A DNA stretch of 64,000 bases, from contig NZ_JACIEF010000002.1 in NCBI RefSeq assembly GCF_014196715.1, positions 434,001-498,000 of the forward strand, written 5' to 3'. Position numbers and translations under genes: made by a program. The stretch comes from Pedobacter zeae (GTDB taxonomy: Bacteria; Bacteroidota; Bacteroidia; Sphingobacteriales; Sphingobacteriaceae). Shown here one piece after another: positions 34,180 through 44,073 of the stretch. The notes under the pieces are model-generated. The model did not search any database. It saw nothing but the letters and a program-made list of their open reading frames with translations, and was not told where the DNA came from. The first letter of the stretch is position 1. Each line of letters begins with the position of its first letter.

Positions 34180-35187
34180 TTACAACCAAATAGCAAATCT
34201 TTTTGCCAGGTTATGAGCTGGTTTTTCAATCAATAAATAGAAAATATGTGATAAAGTTACTGTAATTACAACAATCGGGATTACATTTCTATTATCGAAT
34301 GATAAGAGTTGGCTCATTATCACGATCACTAAAGGATGGATAATATAAAGTGAATATGATGATTTGCCTAAAAGTTCTAAGGGGCGAAAAGGTGTTTTAT
34401 TTCTGAAATAGATAATCTCCAACCGAAGCCAGTAATAAGACAATAGGGCAAAGAAATTCATAGAGATAATAAAGCTTAATAAGTACTCTATTTTAAGGAA
34501 GTTGAATAAAACTGCTGTTAGGAAAACCAATATTCTTAAAAAAAAGATTCTTTTTGATTGTACGCGTACTTTCTTGTTGATATTTTCGGCAATTAGTACA
34601 CCTAATAGCCAGCAGGGCAAACCAATTATCCAAGTAAACAAAGGCCCCAATTGCCAATAATAGCCATGGTAACCAATGGGTGATTGTGATATCAATGCAT
34701 GGATATCGCTAAAAGCAAAGAAGCTAATTGTTATTAGAGAAACAACGAAGCTGAATATAAATTTTATATCCCATGATTGTTTAATAACCAACATAAAAGG
34801 GTAAAGAAAGTAATAAAATAGCTCACAAATTAAACTCCACAAAACCGCTTTTTCTGGATGGTTGTATTTATAGCCAAGCAGATAAACAATAAATAATGGA
34901 GCGAGAATTCTAACAAACCTGCGGGCATAGAATTTTTTAATGTCGAGTACTTGGTTTTTTGAGGTAGAATGAATTAAAAAACCGGATATAATGAAAAATA
35001 TGATTACTGCGGCAGTTCCATTAAATGATACTCTTAATAATTCGGCAAGGGATCTTGTAAAATCCGAATTTAAACTCTTTTCATAATTAGGGTGAGTAAA
35101 CACATGAGACAGCAGAACAATTAGTGCGCAAATAAAGCGAATAGTATCCAGACCTTTAAACCACGCCTGTGCTTTACTTTCCAACAT
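34180..35187 (-). CDS. Acyltransferase family 3 (OafA/YrhL-like) membrane protein
   Basis: 335 residues with about ten membrane helices. The start GLDTIRFICALIVLLSHVFTHP contains the family arginine and histidine, and FFIISGFLIHST follows. KFYARRFVRILAPLFIV and the late SSYSLYIIHPLVIVI complete the pattern. These enzymes move acetyl or other acyl groups onto periplasmic-side glycan residues. It overlaps the upstream glycosyltransferase gene by 14 bases. A second acyltransferase gene lies at 38625-39626, so at least two acylations of the glycan are likely. Confidence 0.9.
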   Translation of the reverse strand: MLESKAQAWFKGLDTIRFICALIVLLSHVFTHPNYEKSLNSDFTRSLAELLRVSFNGTAAVIIFFIISGFLIHSTSKNQVLDIKKFYARRFVRILAPLFIVYLLGYKYNHPEKAVLWSLICELFYYFLYPFMLVIKQSWDIKFIFSFVVSLITISFFAFSDIHALISQSPIGYHGYYWQLGPLFTWIIGLPCWLLGVLIAENINKKVRVQSKRIFFLRILVFLTAVLFNFLKIEYLLSFIISMNFFALLSYYWLRLEIIYFRNKTPFRPLELLGKSSYSLYIIHPLVIVIMSQLLSFDNRNVIPIVVITVTLSHIFYLLIEKPAHNLAKRFAIWL

Positions 35188-36388
35188 TATCTTGAATTAT
35201 GGTAAGAATTTTTTTGCTCTCAATTTCCCAGTTTAAACTATTTTGCCCTAATTCATAACTGGCTTTTTTTGTTGTCTGTAGTTCAGCCCGATTCTCATGG
35301 TAATAGGTTATTAGCCTAGAAAGATCTTGTACGCCCCTGTAAATTTTACCAACCTGAGCATGGTCCTTCATAAATAATAATTGTGCACGTGTATCACTGG
35401 CCAATACAAGTAATCCACATTGAATATAGGTGAATATTTTATTGGTTAAACAGATATTCCTGTTTAATGGATAAGGTATTTCTGAAGCTAAGCCTATATC
35501 GCATCTAGACGCAATTTCAAAAATAGTTTGGATGCTGACAGTACCATGAAAAATAACTTTATTTTGCTGTGTTAACCCTGCCTTTTGCAGCAGGTCGTTT
35601 TTATAAATTGGGCTGACTTTGCCAACGAGATGGAATTCAAAATCAAATAGGATTAATTTTAACGCATCAAAAATGTTTTCGAGTCCGCGACCGGGGCCAA
35701 TGGTTTGCGAAAACCAAAATAGTTTAAGGGGGGCCTGTTGATTGAAGCTTATTTTGCGATCAATTTTAGGAAAAACATTCAAGATGGGCGTAACGGATAA
35801 ACTATAAAGTTTTTGATATTGGGCGGCTATTAATGGACTAGCTGCACTTAAATAGTTAAGCTTAGGAATAAATTCATCTTCAATAGCACACTTTAGCTTT
35901 ACCTCAGGGCTATAAGTATCATTGGTTATTTCATTGCGATGAAAATCTTCCGCATCGAATCCACAACGCACACCATTTTTTTTTGCGGCATTTACTGTCA
36001 CAGGCAAAGCACCGATATTGTGTCCAATATAAAGATTTGCTTTTATTGCTATAGCCTTTTTTAGTTGCCAGCTATAATTTCTATTTAGGGATAATATGCG
36101 GTTGGGCAGCAAAAACCTGGATATTTTTTGCTTAAAACCATAAAATAGTTTTATGGCTTTCGATATTGGGCTAACGCCCGTCCAATTGAGTACATTATAC
36201 GTCCATTTTGGATTTTCTATTAAGATTTGCTGATCGAAGGCGATCAATTCTGCTACATATTGCGTAAAAATAACATGTACGTGAAAGCCAGCATCAGAAA
36301 TGGCTATCGCCTCCTTAACTATCCGAGGATCCGAACAGATATGGCCAGGGGTGATTAAACAGATTGTTTTTGATTGTACTGAATCCAT
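35174..36388 (-). CDS. GT-B glycosyltransferase (GT4-like)
   Basis: 404 residues. N-terminal TICLITPGHICSDPRIVKEAIAISDAGFHVHVIF is a typical acceptor-domain opening. Later GVRCGFDAEDFHRNE and a donor-domain opening KLFWFSQTIGPGRGLENIFDAL are seen, with GLLVLASDTRAQLLFMKDH near the end. The gene overlaps the next upstream gene by 34 bases and the following one by 14, showing tight translational coupling. It is a cytoplasmic sugar transferase for the repeat unit; specificity is unknown. Confidence 0.84.
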   Translation of the reverse strand: MDSVQSKTICLITPGHICSDPRIVKEAIAISDAGFHVHVIFTQYVAELIAFDQQILIENPKWTYNVLNWTGVSPISKAIKLFYGFKQKISRFLLPNRILSLNRNYSWQLKKAIAIKANLYIGHNIGALPVTVNAAKKNGVRCGFDAEDFHRNEITNDTYSPEVKLKCAIEDEFIPKLNYLSAASPLIAAQYQKLYSLSVTPILNVFPKIDRKISFNQQAPLKLFWFSQTIGPGRGLENIFDALKLILFDFEFHLVGKVSPIYKNDLLQKAGLTQQNKVIFHGTVSIQTIFEIASRCDIGLASEIPYPLNRNICLTNKIFTYIQCGLLVLASDTRAQLLFMKDHAQVGKIYRGVQDLSRLITYYHENRAELQTTKKASYELGQNSLNWEIESKKILTIIQDNVGK

Positions 36389-37614
36389 TTATCGTAAACA
36401 ACTGTGCTTAATTTTTTTCTATAGTCCGACCACTGCCACTGGGTAGCGCTTTGCTGAGCCTTTATGCCAAAAGATTTTAGTTCTTGTCGATGACCCACAC
36501 ACCATTTCATTTGGTTAATAAGCGCCTGCAAATCACCTGCGGCTATTATCCATCCATTTTCATTGTGAGTTATCACATCTGGACCACAGCAGGCATCTGT
36601 AGCAATTACAGGTATACCACTTGCCATCGATTCGGTAACCACCATTCCAAATCCATCAGCCAACGTTGGCAATACAAAAACATCAGCATTGCTATATAAA
36701 GTCATTAACTCATGGTGGGGGATATTGCCTTTAATCAAAATGTTTCCGGGTAAGTTTGTTCTCATCGCTTCTGGAAGTGTCATTTTTCCGACAAGGATTA
36801 ACTTTGCCTCGGCTGAGGTAAAATTGCAGTTTCGCCAGGCTTCATACAGGAGATGAGAACCTTTTCTGATAGATTGATTACCCGCGTATAAAAAAATGAC
36901 AGGTTTATTCTCCTGATCGCATTTGCTAATCTCTTTTACTGGAGGAAATCCCAATGGTATAACGCATATTTTATCTTCGGCCACACCGCCAGCTACCAAA
37001 GTCTTTTTTGTAAAGGTCGAATTACATATAACCACTGAAGCTAATGCAAGTTCTTGGTCTCTTCTGCGGTTTCTTCTTTCTGCTTTTTTATTGACCAATA
37101 AAGAAGTTGAACCTGTTTTGAGCATCGGGTATAATTCAAATTGATTTTCAACAATTGCTGTAAAGTAACTGTGATGTTGGCTTGGTTGTTCGTAAACTGA
37201 AAAAATATTTAATGATTTGGCTTGTTGTAAACTGGCCAGTGCCGCGTGCTCGTAAGTATGTACAACATCTGGTTTATACTGTTTAATGGCTTTTGCTACC
37301 CATTTATCGAAACTTAGCTCCGCCCATTCCCAAATCAAATCTGTTATTATGGCATTTGTTTGTCTGGCAGCAAAACTTCTGATCAGTTCCGGCAAGGGCC
37401 GGCTTTTAAATTTTTCAATTGCAATTTCACTAAATCGTCTTCTTTTAATCAATTCTTTAATACTTCTAATTGCTGATAATTTATTAGAAAGCGATGCATC
37501 TGGATGATCGAAAAAGGTTGTAAAGAAATAAAGTAGAAAGTTTCTCTCTTCATAACCAATCACATTTTGTTTAACATGAGGTGCTATAGAAGGATGTGCA
37601 ATAATCACTTTCAT
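36355..37614 (-). CDS. Glycosyltransferase family 4 protein
   Basis: 419 residues. The acceptor domain includes VVHTYEHAALASLQQAKSLN and YEQPSQHHSY. The donor domain has IFLYAGNQSIRKGSHLLYEAW, the E-x7-E segment DGFGMVVTESMASGIPVIAT and ACCGPDVI. This combination is common in enzymes acting on fucose-, rhamnose- or mannose-containing repeat units, but the donor cannot be fixed. It abuts the next GT4 gene (shared base 37614). Confidence 0.88.
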   Translation of the reverse strand: MKVIIAHPSIAPHVKQNVIGYEERNFLLYFFTTFFDHPDASLSNKLSAIRSIKELIKRRRFSEIAIEKFKSRPLPELIRSFAARQTNAIITDLIWEWAELSFDKWVAKAIKQYKPDVVHTYEHAALASLQQAKSLNIFSVYEQPSQHHSYFTAIVENQFELYPMLKTGSTSLLVNKKAERRNRRRDQELALASVVICNSTFTKKTLVAGGVAEDKICVIPLGFPPVKEISKCDQENKPVIFLYAGNQSIRKGSHLLYEAWRNCNFTSAEAKLILVGKMTLPEAMRTNLPGNILIKGNIPHHELMTLYSNADVFVLPTLADGFGMVVTESMASGIPVIATDACCGPDVITHNENGWIIAAGDLQALINQMKWCVGHRQELKSFGIKAQQSATQWQWSDYRKKLSTVVYDKWIQYNQKQSV

Positions 37615-38621
37615 TAAAATTTCTGATATAATTTTAGGTACTGTTGCGTAATTTCCTCAGCAGAAAACCTTGCTTTGGCAACCTGATAAACTTGTGCGCG
37701 GCTTATTTTTTTTATTTCAGCCATTCTCTCAACTAGCTCTGCGGTTTCGCTGGCGTAATAGCCTGTGATATTATTTTCAACGACTTCTATGACCGCACCT
37801 TTTGACAGGCCAATAACAGGAGTACCGCAGGCCATCGCTTCAACCATAACAATGCCGAATGGCTCTTGCCAGTGGATAGGCATCAAAAGTGCGGCAGCTT
37901 TACTTAAAATCTCATTTTTTTGTATATCATTTACTGCGCCTACATAATTTATCTGCTCTCCTAAAAAGGGTTTAATCTCTTTATCAAAATAGGTTTGTTG
38001 CCCATTGGGAATATTGCCGGCAATTATCAGTCTGCGTTTAGTTTTCAATGCAATTTCAATGGCTGTATGTGTCCCTTTTATGGGCTCAATTCTGCCTAAA
38101 AAAACCAGTGGAGCGTCGTCTTCAACTGATGTGGTATAACTATATTTTGAAAAATCAACGCCATTATATACGGTGTTAGCAGGTGCAAGGGATAAAATTT
38201 GATTGGTGATGTAGTTGCTGCAGCCAGAAAATCGCATTGACCCTTTTTTAGCTAATGCCATAGCTCTTTTGATCTGTAGTAAGGTTGGCTCTCTTTGATA
38301 GCTCATCAGTTTCGCTATTTTTAATGGCATTAATGGTAAGAGATAAGCCAAGCGGCCAAAACTATGGACAATGTCGAAATTTTTAAATGCTGTTTTTTTT
38401 GTTATTAACCAGCTATTTTGGACAATCGTTGCTTTGGAACTTTCTGATGAAGAATAAGGCTCTAATTTACATGGAACAGAAGAATCACGATTGGCAAACA
38501 GAGTAACATCATGTCCTAGGTTAACCAGTTCACAAATTATCATGTGTACAATTCTTTCGATCCCTCCATAATACAATGGGGGAACGGCAATTTCCGGATC
38601 GGCGGTGATTGCGATTTTCAT
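37614..38621 (-). CDS. Glycosyltransferase family 4 protein
   Basis: 335 residues, a compact GT-B enzyme. It has AVPPLYYGGIERIVHMIICELVNLGHDVTLFA at the N-terminus, LVFLGRIEPIKGTHTAIEIAL at the donor-domain start and QEPFGIVMVEAMACGTPVIGLSKGAV with the E-x7-E pair. It resembles enzymes often annotated as GDP-mannose- or UDP-sugar-using GT4. Only 3 bases separate it from the upstream acyltransferase gene. Confidence 0.88.
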   Translation of the reverse strand: MKIAITADPEIAVPPLYYGGIERIVHMIICELVNLGHDVTLFANRDSSVPCKLEPYSSSESSKATIVQNSWLITKKTAFKNFDIVHSFGRLAYLLPLMPLKIAKLMSYQREPTLLQIKRAMALAKKGSMRFSGCSNYITNQILSLAPANTVYNGVDFSKYSYTTSVEDDAPLVFLGRIEPIKGTHTAIEIALKTKRRLIIAGNIPNGQQTYFDKEIKPFLGEQINYVGAVNDIQKNEILSKAAALLMPIHWQEPFGIVMVEAMACGTPVIGLSKGAVIEVVENNITGYYASETAELVERMAEIKKISRAQVYQVAKARFSAEEITQQYLKLYQKF

Positions 38622-38624
38622 ATT

Positions 38625-39626
38625 TTAACTTGCAGAATTTGCAGCTGAAGTGTTGCTATATATTATCTTTTTGCTAATAGTTATAAATGGTTTTTCTATC
38701 ATTAAATAAAAAATATAGGAAGCAAAAATACTAACGGTCAGGGCAATAACCACTAACGTATATTTTTGAATGGTTGTATGGGTATAGCGGATACCCAAAT
38801 TAATTATTTTACCTCCGATGGGTACATGGATAAGATATAGAGAATAAGAAATTCTCGAAAAAAAATTGATTACAGTATGCTGATAACGATAAAAATGAAT
38901 AAAGAGTAAGCCAATAATACAAATCATTAAGACAGCAAGGCCCAAATTATAATAAATCAATCCGGATAGCAATAAAATAAGTACCCAATAGCAACTTTTA
39001 TGAAATAACTTCAAATACTTAAAATAATAGGTTCCAATCCCTAATCCAAAAATAGAAAGATACGGAAAAATCAATTCTTTACTGCCTGTAGGAATAAACG
39101 TGCCAATAGCAAATCCTATTATAAAAAGAAAAATTCCAACTTTTGAGCAATTAAAAAGCGGTAATAATAGCCCAAGTAATAAATAGAATTGAAACTCTAT
39201 GCCTAATGTCCAGTAAACAACATTATAATAATTACCTAATCCAAAATTATTGAGGTACCCCAAATGGAAAATTAAGTTTATCCAACTGAATTCAACAATA
39301 TTTGCTGTAAATAGGCTTGCTGCTACGTTCAATACCAAGAGCAGAAAAATAGAAGCAATGTAAGGTGGCTCGATTCTAATGATTCGTTTTTTAAAAAACG
39401 TAAAGGTATCTTGATAACTGTAATTATTAGGCAGGGAGTAGCAAATAATGAAACCTGAAATCATGAAAAAAAGATGTACCCCTAAATAACCATAGCGAAA
39501 AATAGACTTTAAGAGGTTCTCTTGAGGAAAGAGGTTCGAATTGCCACAATAAATATGAAAAATGCAAACTGCCAACGAGGCCAGCGCTCGGAGTAAAGAA
39601 ATCTGAGGGAGAAATTGTTTAGGCAA
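38625..39626 (-). CDS. Acyltransferase family 3 membrane protein
   Basis: 333 residues with about ten helices. QISLLRALASLAVCIFHIYCGN carries the conserved R and H, followed by GVHLFFMISGFIICYS and TFFKKRIIRIEPPYIASIFLL. Near the C-terminus RISYSLYLIHVPIG matches the family. It probably O-acylates a sugar in the membrane-associated glycan. It is a paralogue of the enzyme at 34180 and sits among glycosyltransferase genes with a spacing of 3 and 6 bases. Confidence 0.89.
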   Translation of the reverse strand: MPKQFLPQISLLRALASLAVCIFHIYCGNSNLFPQENLLKSIFRYGYLGVHLFFMISGFIICYSLPNNYSYQDTFTFFKKRIIRIEPPYIASIFLLLVLNVAASLFTANIVEFSWINLIFHLGYLNNFGLGNYYNVVYWTLGIEFQFYLLLGLLLPLFNCSKVGIFLFIIGFAIGTFIPTGSKELIFPYLSIFGLGIGTYYFKYLKLFHKSCYWVLILLLSGLIYYNLGLAVLMICIIGLLFIHFYRYQHTVINFFSRISYSLYLIHVPIGGKIINLGIRYTHTTIQKYTLVVIALTVSIFASYIFYLMIEKPFITISKKIIYSNTSAANSAS

Positions 39627-39632
39627 CTTATT

Positions 39633-40622
39633 TTATTTGGATTCTTCTAGCCGATTTTGCGTATTCAATAGTAAATATTGCCATAAAATACGATACCTTT
39701 TTTTTGCTGTTAAACATTTTATGAAAATTAGTGGATGTTTAATATTGTACATAAAAAAAAATATCCATTCACCAATAGTAGCTTCTTTTAGTAGTTTTCG
39801 GCTATTTTTACAGATCAAACCAGTATACAGTAACTTGTTAAACGATTTTATGTTGCCTTCTCTGGCTGCTGCCCAAAGTAGTTTAATATAATTTCCATCG
39901 ATTTTTACTGCTGTGAAAAAGCTATCAATTAGCAAAAGATAATGTTCAAAAACGCCACTTAAATTAGGTTTTCTAACTGTGTTTACTGTTAAAGAAAAAT
40001 TAGCGAGTATAACATCGATAAATAAAATAGGGTGTTTTAGTGCGCGTTCTCTTATTGCTTCAATAAAATCAATTCTAATATTATCTGGAGCTTTAAGATT
40101 TATTAAATTTTCATTATTTCGAATCATCATACTGCAGTTCGAATGATGGTAATCATATATATGTCGAAATGAAGGGAAATGTACTTTATTAATTTCAAAA
40201 TTTTTAGGCCATCTGGGCTCAGGGAGTTTTTGCCATTTATCATCTTCAAGCTCCTGCCAGATATTGAAGTTAGAAAATGCAACAACACTATCCGGATTTT
40301 TTTCCATCTGCTCTATCATTATTGCCAAAAAATCTTTTTCCCACCAATTATCATCTTCCAATAGGCATAAATATGTTGCCGACGTGAGATTAAACATGAC
40401 ATTGAAAGTAGCAACTGGACCAAGATTTGTTTCATGCTGATAAAAGGTAAAACGACTATCATTTAATGAACTGATATAGTTTTTGGGAAAATCATCAGAA
40501 GGATCGTCGTTATGTACTTCGCACTCCCAATCCTGATGAGTTTGTTGCAGCAGGCTATTTACACTTCTCTGGAACAACGCATTTCTTTTATAAGTAGGTA
40601 AAAAAACCTTTACTTTAGGCAT
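39633..40622 (-). CDS. Glycosyltransferase family 2 protein
   Basis: 329 residues, GT-A. KVKVFLPTYKRNALFQRSVNSLLQQTHQDWECEVHNDD is the nucleotide-binding start, and CLLEDDNWWEKDFLA is the acidic metal-binding region (EDDNW rather than DxD). The C-terminal half is AT-rich in its coding DNA and hard to classify. The ATG lies within the end of the preceding gene (8-base overlap). Sugar specificity is unknown. Confidence 0.85.
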   Translation of the reverse strand: MPKVKVFLPTYKRNALFQRSVNSLLQQTHQDWECEVHNDDPSDDFPKNYISSLNDSRFTFYQHETNLGPVATFNVMFNLTSATYLCLLEDDNWWEKDFLAIMIEQMEKNPDSVVAFSNFNIWQELEDDKWQKLPEPRWPKNFEINKVHFPSFRHIYDYHHSNCSMMIRNNENLINLKAPDNIRIDFIEAIRERALKHPILFIDVILANFSLTVNTVRKPNLSGVFEHYLLLIDSFFTAVKIDGNYIKLLWAAAREGNIKSFNKLLYTGLICKNSRKLLKEATIGEWIFFFMYNIKHPLIFIKCLTAKKRYRILWQYLLLNTQNRLEESK

Positions 40623-41574
40623 TCCTAAATTTTTGAAGTCGTTTAACGAGTTTCCACCCCAAAAAATTAGTGAGAAAATCTGCTAATGGCGAAGTTTTAT
40701 AGCTAAGATTACTTCCTCCCAGCGCATTTATTTTAAGAGCTATGGTCTTTGCAAGTTCCTTAAAATCCGGATAGATTTTGTATAGGAATTCTTGCAAAGT
40801 GTTTGCTGCAAGTAGTCTGGTCTGTTTATTATTTTTATAACACAGCAGATGCGATATTGATAACAATAATGATTGATAAGATGATTCTGCTTCGGCATAA
40901 CTATGCTTTGCCGAAAGGCTGCTTGGATTTCCGGAACGGTAGTAAAGTATAGACTTTGGAGAGAAGATTACTTTTTTTGCCTGTAATATTGTTCTGGTAA
41001 AGTATTCTGTGTCGTCTAACTGAGAGATATTTGCCTCCCATAAACCTGCTTTTTCGATAATATGACGCGGTAGCAAAAATATTCCTGGCTGAGTCATGGA
41101 TCTGGCATATTTCCACGAACTGCATATCCATTCCAAAGCTGATAGATCTTGCCAACAATCTTCTTGGCTTATCTTGAAATCGGATAAGTCATTTGCATAA
41201 AAACGTCCCCACTTTGCAGAAATAATGCTGTTTGGATGCTGCGAAGCCAATTTTACCTGCTCTTCTATCATTTCTGGACTGATCAGATCGTCAGAATCGA
41301 AAAATTTAACAAAACATCCTTTCGATTGCCAATATCCAAAGTTCCTTGCCGCTGCGGCTCCTCCGTTTTTGATCTGGAAAATTTTGATTTTAGGCGAATT
41401 ATATCCACTTATAACCTCGAAACTTTTATCTGTACTGCCATCATCAACAATAATTAGTTCCCAATTATTGTATTGTTGCTTTAATATACTTTCAATAGCG
41501 TCAACAACGTAATTTTCGCTATTGTAAACGGGCATAATTATAGAAACAAGTGGAGTTGTTATATTTTCTGCCAT
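40615..41574 (-). CDS. Glycosyltransferase family 2 protein
   Basis: 319 residues. Very canonical GT2 start PLVSIIMPVYNSENYVVDAIESILKQQYNNWELIIVDDGSTDKS, with the DxD motif in CFVKFFDSDDLISPEMIEEQ and LDDTEYFTRTILQA further on. It adds one sugar in the cytoplasm. Overlaps of 16 and 8 bases with its neighbours indicate coupling. Confidence 0.9.
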   Translation of the reverse strand: MAENITTPLVSIIMPVYNSENYVVDAIESILKQQYNNWELIIVDDGSTDKSFEVISGYNSPKIKIFQIKNGGAAAARNFGYWQSKGCFVKFFDSDDLISPEMIEEQVKLASQHPNSIISAKWGRFYANDLSDFKISQEDCWQDLSALEWICSSWKYARSMTQPGIFLLPRHIIEKAGLWEANISQLDDTEYFTRTILQAKKVIFSPKSILYYRSGNPSSLSAKHSYAEAESSYQSLLLSISHLLCYKNNKQTRLLAANTLQEFLYKIYPDFKELAKTIALKINALGGSNLSYKTSPLADFLTNFLGWKLVKRLQKFRNA

Positions 41575-42506
41575 GCGTGATTAAAGTACCATTTTTTACT
41601 TACAGCAACATAATGATGTAAAATACCTTCTTCATGCTTAACCTGTGTCTCGCTTGGATACACTATATATTCATCTTTATCTCCAACTACGGATGTCTGG
41701 TCTCCGATTAACATTGCACTTAAGGCCTGTTCGAGGTAGTAATTACCTCCGTATTGATTTTCCAATGCCTTGCCCCATTTTTCTAAGTTATGAAAATCGA
41801 TCTCATCACTTTTAAGACCAATAATGCCTACATTTATTTGCTTTGGAATTGTAGAGCCAGTTAATTTTTCCATTTCCTTGAGCGGAAAACCATAAGCACT
41901 TTCAATATCGAGTATGTAGAAAGGAGTTTTCGGTTTCTTTAACCAAGCAAGCATTTCTTCTGGTTGTCTCCAGAACAGCATATCAGAATCCAGTACCAAT
42001 TTCCACCCTGTAGCTGCAAAGTGAACATCTATTAGTTTTTTAATATGTGGATATATCTCTCTTTTATGATGAAGAAAAGGATATTTTTCAGCGAATAAAT
42101 TTGCCTTTAACCTTTCTTCAATTTCATCATTCATTACAAATACACTATTAGGTACTTGTTTCTGGTAGCTTAATATCAGTTTTTTACTAAGTGAACCATC
42201 ATCAAAAAATATAAATTTTATAGGATGATCTGTTTTTTTTTGGAGTGAATAAGCGCAAAAAACTGTTTGATGCCAAAATCTTTTACCGGTTAAAAAATAA
42301 ACCTCCAAGATTCGTTTATTGTTTTTCGGAGATTTAATAAAAATCCCTTTTGAGGCCAACTTCATTTGTTTCTCGGCACGTAACATTTTTCTATAAGCCA
42401 GGTAACCCCCGAAACTTTGCCAGGTTTTTAAATTACTGAGAGGGTGCCGATATAAAGTATTTAGAATTTGTTGTATCAAAATAGGTTTAATACAAGTTTT
42501 ATACAA
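41559..42506 (-). CDS. GT8-like nucleotide-diphospho-sugar transferase
   Basis: 315 residues. A central KLVLDSDMLFWRQPEEML supplies a DxD-type metal site, and the INVGIIGLKSDEIDFHNLEKWGKALE and ILHHYVAVSKKWYFNHAW segments resemble glycogenin/LgtC-type folds. The N-terminal 60 residues are basic and may bind the membrane. It should transfer a hexose with retention if truly GT8. The assignment to GT8 is by motif only and is less sure than for the GT2/GT4 neighbours. Confidence 0.7.
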   Translation of the reverse strand: MYKTCIKPILIQQILNTLYRHPLSNLKTWQSFGGYLAYRKMLRAEKQMKLASKGIFIKSPKNNKRILEVYFLTGKRFWHQTVFCAYSLQKKTDHPIKFIFFDDGSLSKKLILSYQKQVPNSVFVMNDEIEERLKANLFAEKYPFLHHKREIYPHIKKLIDVHFAATGWKLVLDSDMLFWRQPEEMLAWLKKPKTPFYILDIESAYGFPLKEMEKLTGSTIPKQINVGIIGLKSDEIDFHNLEKWGKALENQYGGNYYLEQALSAMLIGDQTSVVGDKDEYIVYPSETQVKHEEGILHHYVAVSKKWYFNHAWQKI

Positions 42507-42523
42507 TATGCTTTTTAAGACTA

Positions 42524-43459
42524 TCAGCTTTTGGCTAAAGCCTGTAACTGACCTTTTATTCCTTTAAAGATTACGAAATTCTGATCCGTTTTCCAGGGTT
42601 TATATTTCAAATAGGCTTTTATTAACCTTGGCCACAAGAGGTATTTTGGAAATCTCTTCCATGGAGAAATTTGGTATTTTATTAGGAAAGTAGTCCATGA
42701 ATTCATAATTCCATGGTTTAGTTTGCCAAGATAGTTTTTGGTTAACCTGTTCGATGGAATAAGATGGATCAAATGGAGTTCCGGGAAAAATCCAATCTCA
42801 AAGTTATTTAACATAATTTGCATTACAATTTCGTTATCACCACTTGATGTTAACTTAGTTCCAGACCGGTCTTGTATCACATTTTCATCATTGGATATAC
42901 TAGCCATATATTTTTTAAGTGCTAGGCTTCTAACCGCCATCCCTGCACCGACAGGCGCAAAATCCGGATAATAATTGATTTGGTGACCAGCAAAATTAGT
43001 AATCCGTGTATGCTTTCCGAGTGCTCTTAAGGCTAAACAGGGCCAAAACATTTTCATCCATTCTGGAGGAGCTATTTCAAAATCGGGAGATATATTTCCA
43101 CCTATAGCACCAATTTTAGGATATTTATCGAATATCGCTAAGCAATTTTGCAGGTAATCAGGCTCCAGTACATTGTCATCATCGGCCATTATAATAATTT
43201 GACCTTTGGCTTCGACAAAACCTCTGATACGTGCGCTTGTTAAACCTTGCTTTGGTTCTTTAACAACTCTAGCATTAGGGTGCCAAAGGATATCAGGAGT
43301 AACTGGTATTTTAGAATTGTTATCTACAATAACCAATTCCCAGTAATCAACCGAAAGGCTTTGTAACTTAAGGCTGCTTAGGGCTCTATTAAAGAGATGA
43401 AGATTTGGGTTATATGTACAGATAATTACTGAGATCAAATTAGTCATTTCTGTATCCAA
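42524..43459 (-). CDS. Glycosyltransferase family 2 protein
   Basis: 311 residues. LISVIICTYNPNLHLFNRALSSLKLQSL, LVIVDNNSKIPV and the acidic IIIMADDDNVLEPDYLQN mark a GT-A GT2 enzyme. The segment APVGAGMAVRSLALKKYM and the late RLTKNYLGKLNHG are also GT2-like. It overlaps the upstream acetyltransferase gene by 20 bases. Specificity unknown. Confidence 0.9.
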   Translation of the reverse strand: MDTEMTNLISVIICTYNPNLHLFNRALSSLKLQSLSVDYWELVIVDNNSKIPVTPDILWHPNARVVKEPKQGLTSARIRGFVEAKGQIIIMADDDNVLEPDYLQNCLAIFDKYPKIGAIGGNISPDFEIAPPEWMKMFWPCLALRALGKHTRITNFAGHQINYYPDFAPVGAGMAVRSLALKKYMASISNDENVIQDRSGTKLTSSGDNEIVMQIMLNNFEIGFFPELHLIHLIPSNRLTKNYLGKLNHGIMNSWTTFLIKYQISPWKRFPKYLLWPRLIKAYLKYKPWKTDQNFVIFKGIKGQLQALAKS

Positions 43460-43985
43460 TAACTTTTGCCGGTATCCCTACTGCGATAGCATATGGTGGA
43501 ATATCTTTACTCACAACTGAACCAGCGCCAATAATTGCCCCGTTACCTACAGTAGTACCTCCTAATATTTTAGCTCCGGCACCTATCCAAACATCATTAC
43601 CAATTTTAACTGGTAATAAGATATCTGGTTGCGACCGTATTATGGTCATTTTATTTGGAATAGTGTGGTTCGAGCTAACAATACAGGTATGCATTGCTAT
43701 TAATGTATTTTCACCTATTGATACACCTCCATGACCATAGATAACAGTGTACTCACCTACAAATACATTTGTTGCGAGTTTTATACTGCCTCCATAAGCT
43801 TTTAAAATACAGCCTTTTGTAATTTCACAATAATCTCCTATTGTCACCTTTCCATTATACCCATTGTGTATCCCATTAGCGAAATTGGCCCTGCCGGAAA
43901 CAATCACATTCTTTCCGAGGTTGATTTTCCTTAGCCGCCACCAAAGAATAATTACATAATCATAAAGCGACAGTATTATTTGCAT
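43440..43985 (-). CDS. Hexapeptide-repeat acyltransferase
   Basis: 181 residues. After an N-terminal segment of 30 residues, a left-handed beta-helix is visible: VIVSGRANFANGIHNGYNGKVTIGDYCEITKGCILKAYG, TLIAMHTCIVSSNHTI and KIGNDVWIGAGAKILGGTTVGNGAIIGAGSVVSKDIPPYAIAVGIPAKVIG. The last block is the classic end of O-acetyltransferases of the WbbJ/CysE-like type. The conserved SNH probably carries the catalytic His. It is the third kind of acyltransferase in the operon. Confidence 0.9.
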   Translation of the reverse strand: MQIILSLYDYVIILWWRLRKINLGKNVIVSGRANFANGIHNGYNGKVTIGDYCEITKGCILKAYGGSIKLATNVFVGEYTVIYGHGGVSIGENTLIAMHTCIVSSNHTIPNKMTIIRSQPDILLPVKIGNDVWIGAGAKILGGTTVGNGAIIGAGSVVSKDIPPYAIAVGIPAKVIGYRND

Positions 43986-44073
43986 TACTTATTTCCTTTG
44001 TAAATAGTTAAAGAAGTGAATAGGGTTACTTTTTATTTCAACAGCATTTTGAGGGAAATGTATCTACTTGGAT